Positions 17,501 through 25,182 of a DNA stretch of 42,713 nt are shown here, in pieces. Under the pieces are notes generated by a model. That model did not search any database. It saw nothing but the letters and a program-made list of their open reading frames with translations, and was not told the DNA's origin. The first letter of the stretch is position 1, and the number at the start of each line of letters is the position of its first letter. Source of the DNA: a bacterium (lineage in GTDB: Bacteria > Krumholzibacteriota > Krumholzibacteriia > LZORAL124-64-63); NCBI GenBank assembly GCA_024223715.1, contig JAAEOA010000034.1, positions 1 through 42,713 on the forward strand. The letters run 5' to 3'. The translations under genes and the position numbers were made by a program.

Positions 17501-18158
17501 CGTAAAAATCGATCATGTCCACTGGCATCACTACTGTGCTGCAAATGTTGCTCATGTGAGAGACCAGTCGTTTGTAAAAACGCAGAACCATTACCAGACA
17601 AACGGCATCGTGGGTTTTGATATTGCTGGTCATGATTTCCCTGATCAGCTCTTCATATCTTCGGCCCTGTTTTTTCGCTTTCTTAATGACCTGTCCGGCG
17701 TGAGCTTCGTCACTTTCAGAAAAAGCTTCGCGAGTGCGCACGAACAAGCCACTGACAACCTCAGTGGGCTCACCAAGCCACTTCAGGTACAGCTCGCGGT
17801 CGATTTCGTCGGGCTGCATCTCTTTTACTTCATGTACGTTTTTGATGTAGTCACCCAAACGTTCACCGTCTTTAACGACGTTCATAAAAATGAGGGCCGA
17901 TGGGACTTCCGCCCGTGAACCTTTTACCGAAAGGCGCGATACTACCCGACGCCGAACCTTGCGCTCAATATGGTTGATGCGTTTGTCGCGGTCATAAAGT
18001 TGAGTTTGCGGGTCGGTATCCGGAGTGCCGTTAACCACAACACCACTGGCAAAGGTAAACATCGACTGAGACAGCTCCAGCATCTCGCTGATTCTTTCAA
18101 CCAGCTCGTTACTCCAGTTGTCTTCCTTGAACAAATCTAGAAATGATCCGAAACCCAT
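17484..18158 (-). CDS. PhoU-like regulatory protein of the Na/Pi cotransporter
   Basis: The protein has 224 residues, mostly helical. The recognisable PhoU features are the RDKRINHIERKVRRRVV segment near 75-92 and the MNVVKDGERLGDYIKNV segment (about 110-126), which corresponds to the E-R-x-x-D-x-x metal-binding pattern of PhoU three-helix bundles. ATG 18158 follows AAAGGAAG, 15 bases after the cotransporter stop. PhoU-like partners of NptA-type transporters keep phosphate uptake in check. The C-terminus (DMIDFYDEPEN) overlaps the start of the L,D-transpeptidase gene. Confidence 0.75.
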   Translation of the reverse strand: MGFGSFLDLFKEDNWSNELVERISEMLELSQSMFTFASGVVVNGTPDTDPQTQLYDRDKRINHIERKVRRRVVSRLSVKGSRAEVPSALIFMNVVKDGERLGDYIKNVHEVKEMQPDEIDRELYLKWLGEPTEVVSGLFVRTREAFSESDEAHAGQVIKKAKKQGRRYEELIREIMTSNIKTHDAVCLVMVLRFYKRLVSHMSNICSTVVMPVDMIDFYDEPEN

Positions 18159-18173
18159 GAGGCTTCCTTTCGG

Positions 18174-19331
18174 TCAGGCTGCTTTCAGCAACTTGTCGAT
18201 GAGAACGAACAGCAAAGGCATTACAAAGAAAATGCCCAGCATGTACAAAATGGCGTAGTATTTTTTTTCGGATGTGGCTGCTGCCAGCCCCGTGGCCATG
18301 CGCAACGGACTGCGCCTGACGGCTCCAAAAGGATAAATGAGGATGATACCTGATATGTTAAACAACAGGTGAACCAGAGCTATAGTCACAGCCCCGGGAG
18401 TTCCTGTCATGGAGGCCAGCAGGGCGGTTACCGTGGTTCCAATATTGGCACCCAGGGTGGCTGCGAAGGCCGACTCCAAAGGCACTATACCGGCACCAAT
18501 TAATGGGACCAGCAAACTTGTGGTGATGGAGCTGCTTTGCACACCCACAGTGACAAGCAGGCCGATAAACATGGCCGCCATGCTGCTCTTGCGCAGATTC
18601 TTGGTAAAGGCCCCTTCGGCCTTATCCAGAACCATTCGTTTGAGAACCTTGGTCAGGAAAGTCAGGGCAAAGAAAATTCCCACCAGCGCGATGACCACCA
18701 TAATGATCACCACGTACATGTTCTCCAGTCCCGTATCCTGCAGCAGGTGTTTGATCTGATTGACCACTGGTTTGACGGCGGCTTTAACCGGGTTCGGAAA
18801 CTTGGTTCCATCAGCACCAACAAGTATGGTACTCAGCCAGGTTGCCGATTTTTCCAGGAAATGAGTGGATTGTTCAATGGGGAAGAGAATCGCAATACTC
18901 ATCAGGTTGAAAAAATCGTGCATGGTGGCGCCGGCAAAAGCCCGCTGGAACTCAGTTCGGCGATTCATGGAAGTCATGGCCACCAAAGTATTGGTCACCG
19001 TGGTTCCCATGTTGGCACCCATGATGATGGGGACAGCTCCGTTGACCGTTAAAACCCCACCGGCAACCATTCCCACAATAATACTGGTTGTGCTGGAAGA
19101 GCTTTGAATCAACGAGGTGGCCAGAAGGCCTATCATCAGGCCAATGACTGGGTTGGTGGTCGTCTCAATAAGTTGTTCAGCAAAACCCTTGCCTGCCATT
19201 TTGAAGGCTCCGCCAAACAGGGCAATGGCCAAGAGAAAGATGTACAACAGCCCGGCAAGAATAACAATATTGAGAATCGCGGCCAAGGGGGAGGCTTTAG
19301 TCGCCTCTTGAGGTTGCGGATGGTCGCCCAT
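18174..19331 (-). CDS. Na+/phosphate cotransporter (NptA/PNaS family)
   Basis: The protein has 385 residues from ATG 19331, which follows AGGAG with a 5-base gap; the open frame extends 51 bases further but without a ribosome site. Two inverted repeats, the hallmark of this family, are seen: TSLIQSSSSTTSIIVGMVAG near residue 80, and VTVGVQSSSITTSLLVPLIG in the second half, each with the QSSS motif that binds phosphate and sodium. About nine membrane segments are visible, with GANMGTTVTNTL and GANIGTTVTALL as matching GANxGTT loops. It imports inorganic phosphate driven by sodium. It is the first gene of an operon with a PhoU-like regulator and an L,D-transpeptidase. Confidence 0.92.
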   Translation of the reverse strand: MGDHPQPQEATKASPLAAILNIVILAGLLYIFLLAIALFGGAFKMAGKGFAEQLIETTTNPVIGLMIGLLATSLIQSSSSTTSIIVGMVAGGVLTVNGAVPIIMGANMGTTVTNTLVAMTSMNRRTEFQRAFAGATMHDFFNLMSIAILFPIEQSTHFLEKSATWLSTILVGADGTKFPNPVKAAVKPVVNQIKHLLQDTGLENMYVVIIMVVIALVGIFFALTFLTKVLKRMVLDKAEGAFTKNLRKSSMAAMFIGLLVTVGVQSSSITTSLLVPLIGAGIVPLESAFAATLGANIGTTVTALLASMTGTPGAVTIALVHLLFNISGIILIYPFGAVRRSPLRMATGLAAATSEKKYYAILYMLGIFFVMPLLFVLIDKLLKAA

Positions 19332-19792
19332 GGAACTCCTGATGCTTTTTCCGATACCTGTGAAGGCAAATATTCGGATCAAAACGGTTTCGAGAGTGAA
19401 GTTGAAAACCCGGGGTCATTCAGTTGATCATCACGGTGGACAGGCAATCAGGGTGAATGTAAAAGCATGATAAAATCATGGTCAAGATAAAAAGAAGAGG
19501 CCTGTGCAGAAGGAAATATTTTCCGGTAAAATTCTCTCCAAGTGGGTGGAAAGTGTTCGCTTAGAGAGTCTTTGGGCCATGTATATTTTCTCTCAAATAT
19601 GGCAAAGGGTTAATCAAAACCCCTCCAAAAGGCTCTCAAATTGAAAACAGTAAACAGGGTATCAAAAATTCCAGTTCAGGCCCCAATTTTGCAATGTTTC
19701 TTGGCAATGACTGGGAAAACTCAGGAAAATGGACTAAGTTGGGGCGGTTCTGTAGCCTTATTATCCAATTTCTGCCTGGAGGAAAGCCTGTC
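19332..19792. other. Divergent promoter region between nptA and def
   Basis: This 461-base gap separates the minus-strand phosphate operon from the plus-strand deformylase. Apart from the candidate promoter/operator at 19457-19485, I see only AT-rich stretches and no gene. Confidence 0.4.
19457..19485 (-). promoter_or_regulatory. Candidate promoter with an inverted repeat in its spacer
   Basis: On the minus strand, TTGACC (19480-19485) is followed after exactly 17 bases by TTACAT (19457-19462). The spacer holds a perfect 6-3-6 inverted repeat, CATGAT-AAA-ATCATG (19466-19480 on the plus strand), so a bound dimer would block this promoter. It faces the Na/Pi operon, about 125 bases upstream of its start codon. 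The -10 match is weak (3 of 6), so this is a suggestion. Confidence 0.3.
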
Positions 19793-20347
19793 ATGTCGAT
19801 TCTGAAGGTCGCCCGTTTGGGGCATCCCGTTCTGCGTCAAAAATGCGAAGCCATCAAACCTGAAGCCATCAAAGGACCTGAAATCCAGCGATTGATCAGG
19901 GATATGTTTGAAACAATGGCTGAGTATAACGGTGTAGGGCTGGCCGCACCGCAGGTTCATCAGCCTGTACGCCTGGTAATTGCCGGTGGCGATGCTGATG
20001 AAGAAGGACATCCCGTTTATCGGGTGCTGATCAATCCTGAGATCACTGTCCTGAGCGATGACGAAAGACTCGGCATGTTCGAAGGTTGCCTCAGCGTTCC
20101 AGGACTGCGCGGTTGGGTTGAACGTCCAGACGCTATTTCAGTCAAAGCCTGGAATGAAAAAGGTCAACAAATCGAGTTCAATCTCGAAGGATTTGCCGCG
20201 GTGGTAATGCAGCACGAATGCGACCATCTCGACGGTGTCCTGTATGTGGACCGTATAGAAGACATGACCCGTTTCGCCTACGACGAAGAAGCCTCGCGCT
20301 ATCTTGAGACGGCAGGTGAAGAAGAATTCGAAGGTGAAGAGGAATAA
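19793..20347 (+). CDS. def: Peptide deformylase
   Basis: The protein has 184 residues from ATG 19793 (ribosome site TGGAGGAAAG). The three family motifs are intact: GVGLAAPQV near 48-56, EGCLSVPG near 97-104 (its Cys is a metal ligand) and QHECDHLDG near 139-147 (two His metal ligands and the catalytic Glu). It removes the formyl group from new N-termini, an essential step. The C-terminal extension is highly acidic (GEEEFEGEEE), which is not needed for activity and is unusual. A small gene starts 17 bases after the stop, and mqnE follows. Confidence 0.95.
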   Translation: MSILKVARLGHPVLRQKCEAIKPEAIKGPEIQRLIRDMFETMAEYNGVGLAAPQVHQPVRLVIAGGDADEEGHPVYRVLINPEITVLSDDERLGMFEGCLSVPGLRGWVERPDAISVKAWNEKGQQIEFNLEGFAAVVMQHECDHLDGVLYVDRIEDMTRFAYDEEASRYLETAGEEEFEGEEE

Positions 20348-20364
20348 AGACGAGGAGGCGGACA

Positions 20365-20742
20365 ATGAGTGTCAACAATTTGGCCACAATGGTTTCTGCA
20401 TTTAATTTGAGGCAGTTCGAAAAAGCCGCTGCTGCAAGCGCAGAAGGCCTGGCCACTGCCCAGGGCCGGGACGAAGTATTCTGGATGGGGTTGAATGAGG
20501 CCTGTGAAGGTTTCGAGATGCTGAATAACAGCAAATGGGCACTTGCCGAGCGAAAACTTGTGGCGTCCATGGAGAAACTTCGTAATTTTGGTTTCCGGTA
20601 CAATAATTTCGAAGTGACGGCCGCTTTGGCAGGAATCCGCTTGTCGGTTTCTGAAATCCGCGCCGTGCGCCAGCGAAACAAACGTGTTTTTGATGTCTCG
20701 TTGCTGCCTCAGTTCAAAATGGCAGCCCGGGCTGACGATTAA
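20365..20742 (+). CDS. Conserved small protein, possibly DUF309-like
   Basis: The protein has 125 residues with no signal peptide or membrane segment. A helical segment runs from about 35 to 80 (DEVFWMGLNEACEGFEML, then KWALAERKLVASMEKLRNFG). It recalls DUF309 proteins, where a F-x-G-L-x-x-A-x-A stretch is followed by a ‘GN..GA..L....L’ helix, but the HE..W motif of that family is absent, so I hold this loosely. AGGAGG precedes ATG 20365. It sits between def and mqnE, probably on the def transcript. No function can be stated. Confidence 0.6.
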   Translation: MSVNNLATMVSAFNLRQFEKAAAASAEGLATAQGRDEVFWMGLNEACEGFEMLNNSKWALAERKLVASMEKLRNFGFRYNNFEVTAALAGIRLSVSEIRAVRQRNKRVFDVSLLPQFKMAARADD

Positions 20743-20765
20743 ATTTTCGACGAGGCTGGCACAAT

Positions 20766-20790
20766 ATGGCCCCCGTCGAACGGGGGCCAT
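20766..20790 (+). promoter_or_regulatory. Hairpin covering the mqnE start codon
   Basis: A perfect 10-bp stem (20766-20775 with 20781-20790, 5-base loop TCGAA) begins exactly at the ATG. It has no T-run, so it is a poor terminator but would hide the start codon or, if ATG 20796 is the true start, shape the leader. Confidence 0.4.
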
Positions 20791-21878
20791 TGCCTATGTT
20801 GCCAGAAAATAATACCCTTTCCGATATAGGTGCCAAGGTAGCTGAAGGCCAACGCCTCAGTTTTGACGAGGGTCTGCGTCTGGCCACTACTTCAGATTTA
20901 CCCGCTCTGGGAATGCTGGCTCATCTGGCCCGGCAACAACAACACGGTGACGCTGTCTTTTACAACATCAACCGGCACATCAACCCCACAAATGTTTGTT
21001 ATGTTGGTTGTGAATTGTGTGCTTATGCCGATGACCCCAACGCCGAAGGCACCTGGTCCTACTCACCGCAAGAGTGTGTGGAAATTGCCCGGCGCGACTG
21101 GTCTTCCGATGTGAGCGAATTTCATATTGTGGGTGGCTTGCACCCTCGCTGGAAGTTTCAAACATATCTCGATATTCTCAGCACCCTGAAAGAGGCTTTC
21201 CCTGAAGTTCACCTGAAAGCCTTTACCATGGTGGAGATCGATTTTCTGGCAAAACTGGCCAAGCAAAGCATTCCTGAGACCATTGAAAGCCTGCGTGCTG
21301 CCGGCCTGGATAGCTGTCCCGGCGGTGGAGCGGAAATTTTCCACCCCGACATTCGCACCCGGATTGCTTCCAAAAAAATGAGCGCCGACCGCTGGTTGGA
21401 AGTCAGTGGAATGGTTCATGAGGCAGGCCTGAAGAGTAATGCCACAATGTTATTTGGCCATGTGGAAAGTCCCGAACACTGGGTTGATCATTTAATTCGT
21501 TTGCGCGAACAGCAAGATGCAACCGGTGGGTTCCAGTGCTTCATTCCTTTGGCTTTTCACCCGGCCAATACCAAATTCGATTATCTGCCGGGACCTGACC
21601 TGATCATGAAATTGAGAGTCATTGCCTTGTCGCGCCTTCTGCTGGATAACATTCCTCACATTAAGGCTTATTGGGTTATGCTGGGCCGGGAAATTGCCCA
21701 GTTGGCCCTGCGTTATGGCGCCAATGATCTCGATGGAACCGTTGTCGACGAGCGGGTAACTTTTGCCGCCGGTGGTGGAGCGGGCAAAGGTATGACCGTG
21801 GAAGAAATTCGTGATTTTATAAGTGGTGTGGGGTTGAATCCCGTACTGCGTGATACTCTCTATAACAAAATAGGATAG
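20766..21878 (+). CDS. mqnE: Aminofutalosine synthase (radical SAM), menaquinone pathway
   Basis: The protein has 370 residues. The iron-sulfur site is C78-x3-C82-x2-C85 (TNVCYVGCELCAY), the radical SAM layout of this group. Family landmarks follow: HIVGGLHPRWKF, HLKAFTMVEIDF, DSCPGGGAEIF, SNATMLFGHVE, FIPLAFHPANTKFDY, HIKAYWVMLG, and the late DLDGTVVDE-RVT-AAGG segment. These are shared with MqnE more than with MqnC. It joins chorismate-derived enolpyruvyl-benzoate to adenosine in the futalosine route, so the cell makes menaquinone without the MenFDHCEB route. The ATG at 20766 has GAGG ten bases upstream; the ATG at 20796 is possible. Other mqn genes are not in the window. Confidence 0.9.
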   Translation: MAPVERGPLPMLPENNTLSDIGAKVAEGQRLSFDEGLRLATTSDLPALGMLAHLARQQQHGDAVFYNINRHINPTNVCYVGCELCAYADDPNAEGTWSYSPQECVEIARRDWSSDVSEFHIVGGLHPRWKFQTYLDILSTLKEAFPEVHLKAFTMVEIDFLAKLAKQSIPETIESLRAAGLDSCPGGGAEIFHPDIRTRIASKKMSADRWLEVSGMVHEAGLKSNATMLFGHVESPEHWVDHLIRLREQQDATGGFQCFIPLAFHPANTKFDYLPGPDLIMKLRVIALSRLLLDNIPHIKAYWVMLGREIAQLALRYGANDLDGTVVDERVTFAAGGGAGKGMTVEEIRDFISGVGLNPVLRDTLYNKIG

Positions 21879-21974
21879 AACCGCGAAGAAGATAGTTTTG
21901 AAACAGACTCTGAAAAAATATGTAAGTCTTTTGCCACCTGAAGAAATTTGTTGATTTTCAATTCACAGGTACAA

Positions 21975-22006
21975 AAAAAGGCCCCGGATAACTCCGGGGC
22001 CTTTTT
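21975..22006. terminator. Bidirectional terminator between mqnE and the secreted protein gene
   Basis: A perfect 14-bp stem (21975-21988 with 21993-22006, 4-base loop) has A-run and T-run arms, so it ends transcription from both convergent genes. Confidence 0.93.
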
Positions 22007-22019
22007 AGCAAAAACCGAA

Positions 22020-22466
22020 TTACCGGTACAGAGCTTTCAGGCTTTCGAAAGAAACTTCATCGTTAGCCACGGAACCACAATCGATGGGGTTCGAGAATTC
22101 AACCATGTCTTCGTCCACGCCACCAGGGTAAGGGCTGGTCAAAGAAATAGTACCGTTGACAACATAAGCACCATCAAGGGCAGTGTTGAACAACTCGGAA
22201 ATAATAAAGCTGATGTCCTGTTCGCCATCTTGAAGAATGTGCAGGTCGCCGGAAATCACAACAATTTCCATGTCATCGTCCATAACGGCTACTTCATAGT
22301 GCAAGTCAAGAAAGTCAGCGGAGCTACGGAAGTGGACGTCAACCTGAGCGGTGAAGCCTTCGCAGTCGGCAATGGCAACCAGGTTGGTGACGTGTGTGGC
22401 CGAAGCCAAAGCTGGAAGCAGAAGAACTGCCATCAGCACGGAACTGAGAATTAACAGACGTTTCAT
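22020..22466 (-). CDS. Secreted protein of unknown function
   Basis: The protein has 148 residues. Residues 1-23 are a signal peptide (MKRLLILSSVLMAVLLLPAL, then ASA-TH). The mature part has two Cys, one near the N-terminus (IADCEGF) and one near the C-terminus (NPIDCGS), which may form a disulfide, and alternates beta-like stretches (GFTAQVDVHFRSSADFLDLH, then MEIVVISGDLHI and GAYVVNGTISL). It looks like a single beta-sandwich exported domain. I do not recognise it. GAGAGAGG precedes ATG 22466. It is monocistronic, closed by the bidirectional terminator at 21975-22006. Confidence 0.6.
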   Translation of the reverse strand: MKRLLILSSVLMAVLLLPALASATHVTNLVAIADCEGFTAQVDVHFRSSADFLDLHYEVAVMDDDMEIVVISGDLHILQDGEQDISFIISELFNTALDGAYVVNGTISLTSPYPGGVDEDMVEFSNPIDCGSVANDEVSFESLKALYR

Positions 22467-22770
22467 TATTTTCCTCTCTCAAGGTTTAGTGGACACTCGG
22501 GACGTAAAATTACGTTCAATCCAAGCTTTTCAGGCCGTTTCAAAACTGGTCTCTGGACTGATCACTGGACCATTTCTGGACCAAATAGCCAGTCGTACAA
22601 ACTCACAAAATTTCATGTGACTCGTAGATCATAGCATAAAACGGCAACTTTTGCACCAAAAAAAGCATAAAATTTGCAAAATTGGGTATTTTCGCTGAGC
22701 TTGACAGTTGGGCGGAACTATCGGACTCTCAAAGAAAATAGTCTGATCCCAATAACATAAGGTGGCACCA
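22467..22770. other. Divergent intergenic region
   Basis: This 304-base region separates the secreted protein gene (minus) from the SDR gene (plus). It holds an ACGTAA-AA-TTACGT inverted repeat (22502-22515), 36 bases upstream of the secreted protein start, and a perfect TTGACA at 22701-22706 facing the SDR gene, which lacks a good -10 partner. No gene is seen. Confidence 0.4.
22502..22515. promoter_or_regulatory. Inverted repeat, possible operator
   Basis: Perfect 6-bp arms (ACGTAA and TTACGT) are separated by two A residues, close upstream of the secreted protein gene. No regulator can be assigned. Confidence 0.25.
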
Positions 22771-23628
22771 ATGGATATTGAAAAAGCTTCAAAAACCCAA
22801 TTCAAGCGCTCATTAGGCGGAAAAACCCTCTTTATCACAGGTGCCAGCCGGGGTATTGGCAAAGCCATAGCCTTGCGGGCTGCCCGAGATGGTGCCAATA
22901 TAATTATTGCTGCCAAAACAACAACCGATCACCCAAAATTGCCCGGTACAATTTATTCAGCGGCCGAAGAAATTGAAAAAGCCGGAGGCCGTGCCCTGGC
23001 GGTGAAAACTGATATCAGATTTGAAGAACAGGTTGAAAATGCAGTCAATACGGGAGTTGAACACTTTGGTGGAATTGATATTCTGGTGAACAATGCCAGT
23101 GCAATTAGCCTCAGCGGAACCCTTGAAACTCCAATGAAGACCTACGACCGAATGTACGACATCAATGCCCGGGGGAGCTTTTTGCTTACCCAGACGGCTT
23201 TGCCTCATTTGTTAAAATCAGAAAATGCCCACGTTTTAAACCTCAGTCCACCCATTAATTTGGACCCCAAGTGGTTTGAAGGTCACGCCGCTTACACTTT
23301 GGCAAAATATGCCATGAGTTTTTGGGTTTTGGGAATGAGTCGTGAATTCTCCGGTCAAAACGTGGCTTTTAACGCTTTGTGGCCCTGTACGGCCATTGCC
23401 ACCGCTGCTGTTCGAAACTTGCTTGGCGGGGAAGAGGTTATCAACGCAAGCCGCAAACCGGAGATTATGGGGCAGGCTGCCTGGTACATCCTGACCCGTG
23501 ACAGCAGGCAGTGGACCGGAAATTTCCTAACGGATGAGCAGGTTCTGGCCGAAGAAGGAGAAACGGATCTGGACAAGTATGCCGTAAAGCCCGGTATACC
23601 GTTATTTCGGGATTTCTTTCTGGATTAA
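22771..23628 (+). CDS. SDR oxidoreductase, HSDL2/citronellol-dehydrogenase-like
   Basis: The protein has 285 residues from ATG 22771, preceded by AAGGTGG; a GTG nine bases earlier is also open. It is a short-chain dehydrogenase: the NAD(P) motif is TGASRGIG (about 27-34), followed by NNAS, and the active site has Ser in LNLSPPIN and YTLAK. The substitution of the usual NISS by NLSPP with a long insert (KTTTDHPKLPGTIYSAAEEI, after the second strand) is typical of the HSDL2/AtuB branch that handles long-chain or branched alcohols and 3-hydroxyacyl compounds. The substrate is not known. It is followed 55 bases later by pyruvate kinase. Confidence 0.85.
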   Translation: MDIEKASKTQFKRSLGGKTLFITGASRGIGKAIALRAARDGANIIIAAKTTTDHPKLPGTIYSAAEEIEKAGGRALAVKTDIRFEEQVENAVNTGVEHFGGIDILVNNASAISLSGTLETPMKTYDRMYDINARGSFLLTQTALPHLLKSENAHVLNLSPPINLDPKWFEGHAAYTLAKYAMSFWVLGMSREFSGQNVAFNALWPCTAIATAAVRNLLGGEEVINASRKPEIMGQAAWYILTRDSRQWTGNFLTDEQVLAEEGETDLDKYAVKPGIPLFRDFFLD

Positions 23629-23683
23629 GGATCTGGATTTTGCTACTGAATTGAACTGGCAAGAACAAACTAAGGTGAGGACC

Positions 23684-25105
23684 ATGAAAAAGACCAAGAT
23701 TATTGCGACCATCGGCCCAGCCAGCCGAACTCCTGAAATGCTGGAAAAGCTGATCGAAGCAGGCATGAATGTATGCCGTCTGAATTTTTCCCATGGCACC
23801 CATAAAGAACACGCAGCGTTGATAAAAGACATTCGAAAAGTGGCCAAAAAGATGGGTGAGCCCATCGCTATTCTACAGGACCTTTGTGGCCCTAAAATCC
23901 GCACCGGAAAAATGGGTGCAGGTCAAGTGACTCTGAAAAAAGGGCAGAAATTCACCCTGACCAATCGAGATGTCCCCGGTGATGCCAAGGAAGTCGGACT
24001 TACTTATCCTGATCTGCCTCACAATGTTCGAAATGGCGATATAATTTTGCTGGCCGACGGAATAATGAAATTAAAGGTTGATTCAGCTTCCAAAACCGAT
24101 GTGGTCTGTAAGGTCATCGTTGGCGGAGTTCTGAGTTCCAACAAAGGAATCAACCTGCCTGCCCGATCCATTAACGCACCCATTCTGTCGGAAAAGGATT
24201 TAGCCGACTTGAGTTTCGGACTCAAACAAAATGTAGATTTTGTAGCTTTGAGTTTTGTCCGTACAGCACACGATGTGCGTACCATCAAAAAAATTATTTC
24301 GGAGGCTGGCCAGAACACTCCGGTTATTTCCAAAATCGAAAAATTTGAAGCCATTGACAATGTTGATGAAATCATTGAGGAGTCGGGTGGCATTATGGTT
24401 GCGCGTGGTGACCTGGGCGTGGAAATTCCCGTGGAGTTGGTCCCTCGTATTCAAAAAATGCTCATTAAAAAAACCAACGAAGCGGCCAAACCCGTAATTA
24501 CCGCTACGCAGATGTTACGCTCTATGGTGGACAACCCCATGCCCACCCGGGCTGAAGTTACCGATGTGGCCAATGCTATTTATGATGGCACAGATGCGGT
24601 AATGCTGTCCGAAGAAACAGCCATGGGTGAATATCCTGTGGAAGCGGTAGAGGTAATGTCTCATGTGGCCGCAGATATTGAAGCCCACTTCAATTATGAG
24701 AAATGGACCACCAAATTTGAACGCTCACAAAAATTGTGTTTCAAAGGTGCTATTGCTCATGCGACGGTGAAAATGGCAGAAGATCTGGAATCTGCCGCCA
24801 TTCTAACCTGCACCAAAAGTGGGGGAACCACCCGGGTGGTTGCGAGATACCGACCACGCCAACCTGTACTGGTAATGACGCCTGTGGCCCAGACCGCTCG
24901 GCGAATGGCTCTCACTTTTGGCACCATCCCTATTGTCATTCCCGAAGTGGAAAGTGCTGAAGATCTGGAACGCCATTCCATTAGTCAGGCTCTGCAATAT
25001 GGTTATGTGAAGCCTGGGCAGTCTGTGGTTCTTACAGCGGGGATTCCCTTTGGTCAGGAAGGCACCACCAATATGATAAAGGTGGCAACTGCTGAGTGGT
25101 CCTGA
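23684..25105 (+). CDS. pyk: Pyruvate kinase
   Basis: The protein has 473 residues from ATG 23684 (ribosome site AAGGTGAGG). Landmarks: KTKIIATIGPASRTPEML and RLNFSHG at the N-terminus, the active-site Lys in ISKIEKFEAIDN, and metal and substrate binding in MVARGDLGVEIP. The signature ITATQMLRSMVDNPMPTRAE is followed by DVANAIYDGTDAVMLSEE. The C-terminal allosteric domain ends at about residue 473, without the extra PEP-utiliser domain of some bacteria. It makes ATP and pyruvate from PEP in the last step of glycolysis. It probably shares transcription with the SDR gene and ends at the terminator at 25129. Confidence 0.96.
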   Translation: MKKTKIIATIGPASRTPEMLEKLIEAGMNVCRLNFSHGTHKEHAALIKDIRKVAKKMGEPIAILQDLCGPKIRTGKMGAGQVTLKKGQKFTLTNRDVPGDAKEVGLTYPDLPHNVRNGDIILLADGIMKLKVDSASKTDVVCKVIVGGVLSSNKGINLPARSINAPILSEKDLADLSFGLKQNVDFVALSFVRTAHDVRTIKKIISEAGQNTPVISKIEKFEAIDNVDEIIEESGGIMVARGDLGVEIPVELVPRIQKMLIKKTNEAAKPVITATQMLRSMVDNPMPTRAEVTDVANAIYDGTDAVMLSEETAMGEYPVEAVEVMSHVAADIEAHFNYEKWTTKFERSQKLCFKGAIAHATVKMAEDLESAAILTCTKSGGTTRVVARYRPRQPVLVMTPVAQTARRMALTFGTIPIVIPEVESAEDLERHSISQALQYGYVKPGQSVVLTAGIPFGQEGTTNMIKVATAEWS

Positions 25106-25128
25106 TTAACTGTTGTGAAATTTATTGA

Positions 25129-25170
25129 CGGCGACTGGTTTTACGAAAACCAGTCGCCGCATTTATTTTA
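25129..25170. terminator. Terminator at the end of pyk, convergent
   Basis: A 14-bp stem (25129-25142 with 25146-25159, 3-base loop) is followed by a T-rich tail on the plus strand; the other side (GTCAATAAATTT on the minus strand) is weaker. It serves pyk and probably the convergent gene. Confidence 0.8.
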
Positions 25171-25182
25171 GCTGAGGACAGT

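Noticed and set aside
22701..22729. TTGACA before the SDR gene as a promoter
   Set aside because: The -35 is perfect, but at 16-18 bases there is no acceptable -10 box.
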